From: Cryptomeria japonica | Lineage: Eukaryota; Streptophyta; Pinopsida; Cupressales; Cupressaceae | Length of the DNA stretch: 64,000 nucleotides | Reading direction: 5' to 3' | NCBI RefSeq assembly: GCF_030272615.1 | Contig: NC_081410.1 | Span: 185,429,619-185,493,618, forward strand | Shown: in pieces, positions 56,589 to 64,000 of the stretch | Position numbering within the stretch: the first letter of the stretch is position 1 | Layout of the letters: every line of letters begins with the position of its first letter | Program-made: the position numbers and the translations under genes | Notes under the pieces: generated by a model | What the model was told of the DNA's origin: nothing | The model's input: only the letters and a program-made list of their open reading frames with translations | The model's database searches: none

Positions 56589-57728
56589 TGTTGGAAGTAT
56601 GCATTGTTGTGGTTGTCATTGATGTCAAACTTGTTGGTCCGAGCAGATGTTGGTTTGGAAGTCTATGGTGTAGAGATATCTTATTGTATTGGTGTTGCAG
56701 TTATTCTATTTGTTGTTTCAGAGGTGCTCGGGTTCAAAAATTATTATTGATGTTCTTTGGTATGGTTATCTTCATTGGCTGTGTTTTGGCATGTGAGTTT
56801 TGTGGTCCAAAAATATCTTTAAGTTCTCTGCATGTTGTAGTATGTTTCATAGTAGGATATGATATTCTGTTTTAATCCTACTTTTTGGTCCAAATATGAT
56901 TTTTGGAAGGTAATTCAATGTGTTATGGGTCTCACCATAGAGTGTGGAGATCAAGATAAGAGTACTTTGCATTGAAGAATATGTTTTGGCTTGTTACGCT
57001 GTTGAAAATGTTTTAGTGTTTGCAAATCAATGGATTGGACTTAGGAAGATGTGTTTTGGTCCCCTCTCTTTCTTGGATTGGATCAACATGTGTGTTTTTG
57101 CTCCAGAAGAATTATTTTTGCTTTTGGTTGACTTGGTTCAAGCCTTGATAATTTGTCTTGTATATATAGAATGTGTGTGATTGAGTTGTATGAGTGGTAG
57201 AGCATGTGGTATGGAAATAGACAATGAAATTCAGTGAAGAACAAAGAGGAAGAGTTGTATTTGAATGATATGCAAGTTGTTTGAGACTGTGGTAGAAATA
57301 TGAGACAATGTGTTGACATATGAGGTTTGGATTGTGTGTGCTGATGTTGGTCACTTGATGTAGAGTTCAAGGACAAGTTCATGATCAGGAGATCCTTCTT
57401 TTCAAATCAATTTGTTGTATCTTGCCCAATTGTAATTAGTATCAAGTCTACAAGTCATTTTTGTATCTTGCCCTAAGAGCAGTTAGCCTTGGTCAACAAG
57501 TCTGGAGTAGTAAGCACTTTCATTGTAATATGATATACATAATGGATATATTTTTTGAGTTGATGCTCATTGTGGTTTTTCTTAGTTAGGGTTTTCCACG
57601 TACAAAATTTTGGTGTTCATGTGTTGATTATGTGTTTTTTGTTTAATTTATGAAGTGTTGCAAGTAGCTGCATTAATTTTGATTTGGATTGATTCAATCC
57701 CCCTCTTAGTCCTGCCTTGGGTTCAACA
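56589..57728 (+). repeat. Copia-3 5' LTR
   Basis: 1140 bp, TGTTGGAAGTATGC ... GGTTCAACA. Has TTGTGGTTTTTCTTAG with GGGTTTTCCACGTAC (57568-57604) and GATTCAATCCCCCTCTTAG near 57690. Confidence 0.88.
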
Positions 57729-57730
57729 AT

Positions 57731-57742
57731 TGGTATCAGAGC
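57731..57742 (+). promoter_or_regulatory. Copia-3 primer-binding site
   Basis: TGGTATCAGAGC, exact initiator-Met complement. Confidence 0.92.
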
Positions 57743-58355
57743 AAGGTTCCTCTTGAGTAAGCTTAACTACTTGAGTTAGATCCGATATGGCATAAGAATT
57801 GCATTACAAAGTTTCAATATTCAAATCTAGCACAAACTTTATGTACTGGAAGGAGAGAATGGAAGCATATTTGGAGACATTACATAATGGAATATGGGAT
57901 ATCATCCAAACGAGATATACACCCCCACAAGGTGGTCCTCAGACTCCAAATGAGATAAAGTTACAAGAGACTAATGCAAAATCTAGTTGTATAAGTGATT
58001 CAATGTTTGGAAGAGTAAGAGGATTAAAAGAAGCCAAAGTTGTATGGAATAAGCTATGTTTGGCATTTGAAGGAGATCTAAAGACAAAATAGGGTAGACT
58101 AATGAATCTAAAGTAGAAGTATGAATATTTGAGAATGCCTGAAGATGAAGGTGTTGAGAACTATATACATAGAGTGATTGAACTTATTGATGGTATTAAA
58201 GCTTCGATGGACATTTGGAAGAAGGTGATGTTGTTCAAAAGATCTTGTTGACCCTGTCAAAATCCTACAAAGTAATGAGATGTGTCATATTATAAAGAAA
58301 TGATTTAAGCGTATACCATTGATCATCTTTCCGGTACCTTTAAAGAAGTCTTTAA

Positions 58356-58557
58356 AATTTTAGAAATAGAAGAAGAGAAAAGAGAAAAGAAAGAGGCAAC
58401 ATTTAATGTTTCAGGATGTTGGTGTTGGAAATAAGCCACACCCGAACCAACAATGGAATTTTAGAAATAGAAGAAGAGAAAAGAGAAAAGAAAGAGGCAA
58501 CATTTAATGTTTCAGGATGTTGGTGTTGGAAATAAGCCACACCCGAACTGACAATGG
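58356..58557 (+). repeat. 101-bp tandem duplication across the gag/TRIM border
   Basis: 58356-58456 and 58457-58557 are near-identical. Each contains the end of the gag segment plus the first 40 bases of the TRIM LTR (TGTTGGTGTTGGAAATAAGC at 58417 and 58518). The duplication therefore happened after the TRIM arrived. Confidence 0.95.
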
Positions 58558-58569
58558 ACTGGTCCAAGA

Positions 58570-58642
58570 GGGGCTAGTAGCTCAGTGGTAGAGCACTCCA
58601 TCAGCGTATGGAAGGTCCTAGGTTCGATTCCTAGCTGGTACA
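58570..58642 (+). ncRNA. tRNA-like sequence in the TRIM 5' LTR
   Basis: D-arm GCTCAGTGGTAGAGC with a perfect 4-bp stem. An anticodon-like arm around TCCATCAGCGTATGGA has an 8-base loop including AGC. The T-arm CTAGGTTCGATTCCTAG has a perfect 5-bp stem and a TTCGATT loop. Box A TAGCTCAGTGG is at 58578-58588 and box B GGTTCGATTCC at 58621-58631. The acceptor stem pairs poorly and CCA is encoded only in the other copy (GGTCCA). It is not a normal tRNA gene; it is probably tRNA-derived. Confidence 0.8.
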
Positions 58643-58767
58643 TGTCTCAACATGGTATCAGAGCCAGGTCCAGGCTAGGAGCCCCAATCACATGAGAGGT
58701 GTGGCTTAAGGGGGGTGTTGGTGTTGGAAATAAGCCACACCCGAACCGACGATGGACTAGTCCAAGA

Positions 58768-58840
58768 GGGGCCAGTAACGCAATGGTAGAGCACTCCAGC
58801 AACATATGGAAGGTCCTAGGTTTGAGTCCTAGTTGGTCCA
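58768..58840 (+). ncRNA. tRNA-like sequence in the TRIM 3' LTR
   Basis: Counterpart of the 5' LTR copy. The D-arm is weakened (TAACGCAATGGTAGAGC), as is the anticodon arm. Box B reads GGTTTGAGTCC, two changes from consensus. The first copy is thus the better preserved. Confidence 0.75.
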
Positions 58841-60283
58841 TGTCTCAACACAGGACATGATGATCTAGAATATAGTAGAGACATGGATGAAGTTGAGGAA
58901 TTTTTTTTGAGAAGATTGGAGTGAGGCACTAGAAGATACAAAGGTAAGTTACCTCTGAAATATTTTTCTTGTGGTATAATTGGACATTATGCTTCTCACT
59001 GCACTTATAGAGAGGACTATAAGAGACCAGATGATGATGAGAATAAAAATAAACCTAGAAGATGAAAATTTAATAGAAGAGATAAAAAGGGTTTATGTTC
59101 TATAGAGGAACACTCATCTAAAGATGAACTTGATGATGACTCAAATGAAGAATCCTTGTTTTTGGCCATTGAAGAAAAGAAGAATACATTAGAAAAGCTG
59201 GAAGAGGAGAAAATAATCAAGACTGCATTGCATGCAAAAGTAAAGCCAAATACATGGATCATTGACTTTGAATCTTCAAACCATATGATCGGTGACAAAG
59301 ACATGTTTATTAATCTTAAGAGATATGATGGTGGATCAGTGAAATTTGTCAAAGAAGATGGTTCAACTATTTGAGGTATTGGAAGTATTTCTATTGATGG
59401 TAAGCCTAAAACTAATGATGTTTATTATGTTGAAGGATTAAGACATGGTCTTTTGAGTGTTAGTTAGATGTGTAGAAAAGGTTATGAACTTTTGTTTAGT
59501 AGTACTGGATGTGTGATCAGAAAAGAAAAGACTGGTAAAAGGGTTGTTGAAGGGGTTAGAACAAATAGAAATATATATTACATTAAGGATAAAAGAAAAA
59601 GAAAATATTTTCTAACACAAAGTAATGTTCATGTTGGTTATGCCACAAAAGGATGAGACATGTGAATTTTGATCTAATATGATTAAGATTTGCAGATCTA
59701 AAGCAGTTAGAGACTTACCTAGGCTTGTGAAGCCTACTGATACTGTATGCAAAGAATGTCAATTGGGGAAGTAGACAAAGAGAAGATTAAAAAATAAGGA
59801 GTATTCCACAACGAAACCACTAGAACGGATATAGATAGATCTGTGTGAACCTACAAGGACAAGAGGGTTAAATAGAGAGAGGTATTTCATGTTACTTATT
59901 AATGATTATTCTAGAATGACTTGGGTTACATTTCTACAAGATAAATATGAGGGTTTTGATAGATTCAAAATTTTCAAATCCATGGTTGAAAATCAAGTAG
60001 ATGCTAAGATTAAGTGCTTAAGATCAGATAGAGGAGGAGAATTTTCACTTCATGGGAGTTTGATATTTTTTGTGAAATACATGGGATTAAAAGGCACTTT
60101 TATGCTCTGAGGACCCCTTAGCAGAATGGTGTTGTGGAAAGAAAGAATAGGATAGTTATAGAGATGGCTAGGACTTTGTTAAAGGATGTTAACCTAGCTA
60201 ATGTGTATTGGATAGAGGTAGTACATACTATTGTATATCTTCTTAACAAGGTGCAAATCTAGGTAAATCATACCTCTTAACCT

Positions 60284-62475
60284 CTTCTACCGTGCATTTT
60301 TTCATCAATTTCAAGAGCACATTTGTGTTCTCCCAAATCCACTAGTCCTTTCAATGGGGCATCATCATCCCTATCATGTTCCTTCTAGTTACTCCTCCTT
60401 TGGTTGATTGAGGCATATAGCCAACATGTTCAATCTAATTAATTTTATTCTTAACACCATCTCAAAGAGAGAGAAAATATAGATACCTAAAAGTAACACA
60501 TCATCAATTAGCCTAATAACTTGACTATTTCCTCTACAGTCAATGAACAAATCCTTACTTATACAATATTTATCTTTTTATTAATTAAATAATATGCTAT
60601 TATTTAATATAATTCGTATTCATTGATCTCATTGCTAGCTAAAATAACTTAATCAACCTTCCTCTATAGTCTACCTTAGGCAGATAAATTTAAATATTTA
60701 CTTACCCAAATACTCTATCATCATCCCAAAAGTTAAATAAATATCTTATTTATTTAATTGTCTATTTTATTCACTTTTAATTTAATGACTAAAATCAATC
60801 AGCCCCTTAATCCATCAAATCATTCACGTTCTGACACGTGTACAAAAAAATTACCTTTGTACATGTGACATTGCCTCAAGGTACCATGCCACATGGGCCA
60901 AAAGACTTGCCCATCTCTCAAGGGTACTCTCAAGTACCTATTTTCCATCTTGTCTATCCAATCTTTTCAAAGGGATTCTCCGCCATATAATTCCCTTTAA
61001 TCTTCAACATCTCTCCATACACCAACCAAATGAGAACATTGTTTTATTCTTCTCTTCTCATCCTCCCAATGGTCTCAACCAATTTGAGCCCTTGATCTTT
61101 ACTTTTGAGCCTAGTCATCCAATATAGCCAATAATGTATAGATAAGATGTTATCCTAAACCATGGAACATCTTGATATGCAATGTTGTGGTGTTGGTGAA
61201 AGCACTCACATACCATCATCCTTGAGGACAACCAACATCACATGATGCGACAAGGATTGGTTTTGGTTAGAACTTTGTTTGTTTTCATTAATGTTTATTA
61301 ATCCTTTACATTATCTTGAGTGTTGCATTTAGATGAATTGATAAAACATATAATGTTGGAGCCCAACCTTATCTAATATATTAGAAGAGTCTAAATTATT
61401 TTAATTGAACATCATTGATGAAAAGACAAATAAATAATTCAAACCAAAATTGAAAACCATATGATAAGAATGAAAAATTATTCAGTAATATCATATGCAA
61501 CTTTAAAAAAATTTAAAAATAAATAGCATCATGATTTGGTTTGTGAAACTATTCCATACCTTACCAAACAACTATGATACTATATTCTTTCATTTTTCTA
61601 TATACTATTCTTTCATTATCTTACTTGGTTAAGATTTCTTTAGTATTATTATATGTTTTGTTTTGTGGGTTTGTACCAAGAATGTTCCTTGATGTCTCTT
61701 TACCTTCCCAAAGAACGTCCCTATGTTCCAATTTCCCAAATGCCCTCTCGGATAGGGGGAGGCCATTCCAACCTGGGTTTCAATCTATTTGAAAAGGGAG
61801 CAAGTACAACTTCCTAAACTGAAATTATATTCAATGGACACTGTCCTTTCACATTGACACTAGAGCCTGTAAAAGTTGTAACTACCTTACAATTTGTAGG
61901 CCATAAATGACAAACAGTATGGTCTGGAATCCAGTTCTAAAATGCATATTCAACCTTACCTACTTTGAAGCAGAATTTGCAGTTGATCACTGCAGTTTCA
62001 TATTGTTTTGTGATGAGAGGTGGGGCTATGCAGCAGCATTTATGTTGTGTGCATGAGTTGCAGTAACCAGACTTTTTCAATTCTAAACACACACACATGT
62101 GCAGTCTCTGCCAGTTGAAAAAAATCTGATACCATTGATATATTTCATATACATGTGCAGATCCTGCCCTGGTGGAAATTTGCTCCATTCATATGAGAGG
62201 GATGATAATATAAAATATGGCATGTGAACTGAACTGTCACACTGACACCCCACACATTGCCAAAAACATTACCTACTGCTATAAACAAATTTGACAAAAA
62301 GTCAGTTGAGTTTGAACTAAATTTCAAAATATGATTCAGGAGATTTAAAAAGTTTTCCTTTTTCCTCCTACCACATTGCTAACAACATGGTTTCGTTTCA
62401 TTTTTCAATTAGCTTCCAATAGAGTTTTTATAATTTAAGGTTTGAAAGTTCAGTTGTAGATGTAGAGGAGAGACT
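60284..62475. other. Spacer, no gene seen
   Basis: AT-rich with short open frames only (for example 61574-61792 plus and 62188-61937 minus), none with a domain. No LTR, TIR or RNA gene recognised. Confidence 0.55.
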
Positions 62476-62770
62476 GAAGTTATGTACTATTGTTTGAATA
62501 TTATAATACTCTCACTGTAATTGAAGTTCTGTATTATTGATTAATTATAAGTTGTCACTGCAATTGGAGTTATGTACTATTGTTTAATTATAAAGTTGTC
62601 ACTGCAGCTGAAGTTATGTATTATTGATTAATTATAAAATTGTCACTGTATCTGAATGTTTAATTATAAAAAATGTCATTATGATTGAAGTTATAAAATG
62701 TGTCACTCTGATTTATTATTGTTTAATTATATAATTGGCACTGACTGTATATGTGATAATTTAATTGGTA
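62476..62770. repeat. ~45-bp tandem repeat, about six diverged copies
   Basis: Unit 'GAAGTTATGTACTATTGTTT' plus 'AATTATAAAGTTGTCACTGC'. Unit starts near 62476, 62523, 62566, 62610 and 62687. Confidence 0.88.
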
Positions 62771-63261
62771 TAATATATTATTTAAAATCTTTTCTATAAT
62801 AGTACAGTTATAATTTAAGATTTGAAAGTATAAAGGTAGAAAAAGGAACTTAGATTATACAGTGCACAAATTTATAGTATTGCTATTGTATTTTTTTATT
62901 TTTATCATTTTTTATCTATTTTAAAATTATTAATTGTAAAAGAATTATATGTTGTTAATTCCATCATATTAAACATAAAAAAAGAAGTGATACTATTAGT
63001 TTTCATAAAATCTTCAATTATTTTAAAATTTTCAAACATTGTGAAAAATTGATTGTAATAAAAAAGAAGATAGGGGCTTATATGAGGACTTCCTCAAATA
63101 AAATATTATGAAAACTCAAAAGCAAATTTATATCTTGACATATGATTTTGAGAGGCCTGAAATTAAAATGTCAAATTATGGAGTCTTTTCTCCTATAACC
63201 CTTCACCAATGAAGTATTGGACAACCAAAGAAACTACATTGATCAACTCTCAATTCAAACC
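62771..63261. other. AT-rich spacer, no gene seen
   Basis: Very AT-rich with A/T runs; nothing recognised. Confidence 0.55.
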
Positions 63262-64000
63262 TAAATTATATACAAACACCCATCACCAATGAACCAATTT
63301 AAATCCAAATTGTATAACATCCATCACCAAAACCAATCTAAACCCAAATTATATACTGACAAACATCCATAGCCAATGAATCAATCTAAACCTAAATTAT
63401 ATTATAACTAACATCCATGGCCAGCAAAATTATATATTCACAAACATCCATCACCAATAGACCAAATTAAACCAAAATTATATTGTGACAAACACCCATC
63501 CTTAATGAACCAATATGAATCAAATTATATAGTGAGAAAACACACATTACCAATGAACCAATACAAACCTAGATTATATACTGAAAAACACACATGGCCA
63601 ATGAATCAATCTAAACCCAACTCATATTCTTTTACAAACACCCATCACCAATGAACCAATCTAAATCTAAATTATTATATTGACAAACACTAATTGATAT
63701 TAAATCAAATATAAACCCAAATTATATACTGACAAACGGGCATCACCAATGAACCAATCTAAACACAAATTATATATTGACAAACACCCATAGCCACTGA
63801 ACCAATATAAAGCCAAATTATACATTGACAAACTCCTTTTGCCACTGAACCAACATAAACCCAAATTATATACTGGCAAACACCCATCCTAATAAATCAA
63901 TCTAAACCCAAATTATTACACAGAAAAACACCCATAGCCACTGATCCAATATAAACCCAATTGATATACTCACAAAACACGTATTGCTAATAAATCAATC
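63262..64000. repeat. ~56-bp minisatellite, about 13 copies, running off the window
   Basis: Unit 'CAAACACCCATCACCAATGA' followed by 'ACCAATCTAAACCCAAATTA' and 'TATACTGA'. Copies vary by point changes and short losses. The array is still going at 64,000. Confidence 0.93.

Larger units (their letters stand above)
58518..58850 (+). mobile_element. TRIM with tRNA-like LTRs
   Basis: 333-bp element: LTRs 58518-58652 and 58716-58850, 135 bp each, TGTTGGTGTTGG...TCTCAACA. The target duplication CAGGA is exact (58513-58517, 58851-58855). The PBS TGGTATCAGAGCC (58653-58665) abuts the LTR and the PPT AAGGGGGG (58708-58715) abuts the 3' LTR, leaving a 63-bp interior without ORF. Each LTR contains a tRNA-like segment with both Pol III internal promoter boxes. 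The known parallel is the Cassandra TRIM, which carries 5S rRNA sequence; I do not recall a tRNA counterpart described in plants. Confidence 0.95.
56589..60283 (+). mobile_element. Copia-3: 3'-truncated copia retrotransposon
   Basis: 5' LTR 56589-57728, PBS 57731-57742, gag from 57787, protease and integrase in pieces, ending within integrase at about 60283 (after NHTS). No RT, RNase H, PPT or 3' LTR is found to 64,000. A TRIM (58518-58850) and a 101-bp tandem duplication lie in the gag. Confidence 0.9.
57787..60283 (+). pseudogene. Copia-3 gag, protease and partial integrase
   Basis: ATG 57787 is followed by a stop at codon 3. The frame then continues (HYKVSIFKSSTNFMYWKERM; KVVWNKLCLAFEGDLKTK). 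After the TRIM insertion the Gag resumes at DDLEYSRDMDEVEEFFLRR, with a zinc knuckle that has lost Cys-1 (YFSCGIIGHYASHC, near 58965). Protease reads WIIDFESSNHMIGDKD at 59255, where copia-2 has DSG and C: Asp-Phe-Glu in place of Asp-Ser-Gly. Then come YYVEGLRHGLLSVS and integrase pieces: CKECQLG near 59755, LINDYSRMTWVTFLQDK at 59890 (one Asp now Asn), CLRSDRGGEF near 60030 and NGVVERKNR in a shifted frame near 60135. It stops matching copia after about 60283. Stops and shifts are frequent. It is more distant from copia-1/2 than these are from each other. Confidence 0.9.

Noticed and set aside
58570-58642. Functional tRNA-Ala gene
   Set aside because: The acceptor stem pairs poorly, the anticodon loop has 8 bases, and the sequence occurs in both LTRs of a TRIM, so it is part of the element.
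60284-62475. Host gene in the right spacer
   Set aside because: Only short frames without domains or coherent splice pattern.
63262-64000. CRISPR-like array
   Set aside because: The whole ~56-bp unit varies gradually, with no constant repeat alternating with unique spacers; it is a minisatellite in a plant genome.

Overview
This window looks like intergenic DNA from a large seed-plant genome. It is AT-rich, has plant-type introns in two broken genes, and is dominated by nested Ty1/copia LTR retrotransposons with initiator-Met-tRNA primer sites. A gymnosperm (conifer-like) source is my best guess from repeat style, but nothing here fixes the species. I see no intact single-copy host gene, rRNA, organelle insert or CRISPR array. 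Almost every coding region is a transposable-element gene broken by stops and frameshifts.

Layout. 1-6 kb: AT-rich spacer with a 36-bp perfect palindrome, a TG/TA microsatellite, a hairpin and a three-copy tandem repeat. 6.1-10.3 kb: an array of about 29-bp-spaced palindromes followed by a dead multi-exon gene ('gene U') that holds a solo LTR. 11.1-12.4 kb: a ~356-bp tandem repeat. 13.4-22.1 kb: a dead, minus-strand, transposase-like gene ('gene T') whose ~87-bp last intron received a 5.9-kb LTR element (A1). 22.6-54.7 kb: one purine (GA) tract hit by two retrotransposon complexes. The first, 23,023-47,917, is bounded by 138-139-bp LTRs. It contains copia-1, which was itself hit by A2 (26,253-30,781) and by the Ty3-like element B (32,229-46,676); B was in turn hit by C (37,033-42,974). 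The second is copia-2 (47,964-54,602), the best preserved autonomous-type element. 54.7-56.2 kb: palindromic GGGGTCAT repeats, microsatellites and a fragment related to the 6-kb palindrome array. 56.6-60.3 kb: a 3'-truncated copia-3 carrying a 333-bp TRIM whose LTRs contain a tRNA-like sequence. 60.3-64 kb: spacer and two short-period satellites.

How the parts relate. Copia-1, -2 and -3 are degraded autonomous-type elements (gag, protease, integrase, reverse transcriptase, RNase H). A1, A2, B, C and the two TRIM-like units lack polymerase and would depend on such partners. A1 and A2 share an unusual plan: a coiled-coil Gag with four zinc knuckles, then a separate long ORF with no recognisable polymerase. 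The strongest leads are (1) this gag-plus-ORF2 non-autonomous family, (2) the tRNA-bearing TRIM with an exact target duplication, (3) the order short-LTR / copia body / long LTR / PBS / TRIM body / short-LTR, which fits integration of a one-LTR circle at a primer-binding site, and (4) gene T, a DDE-like transposase of a superfamily I cannot name.
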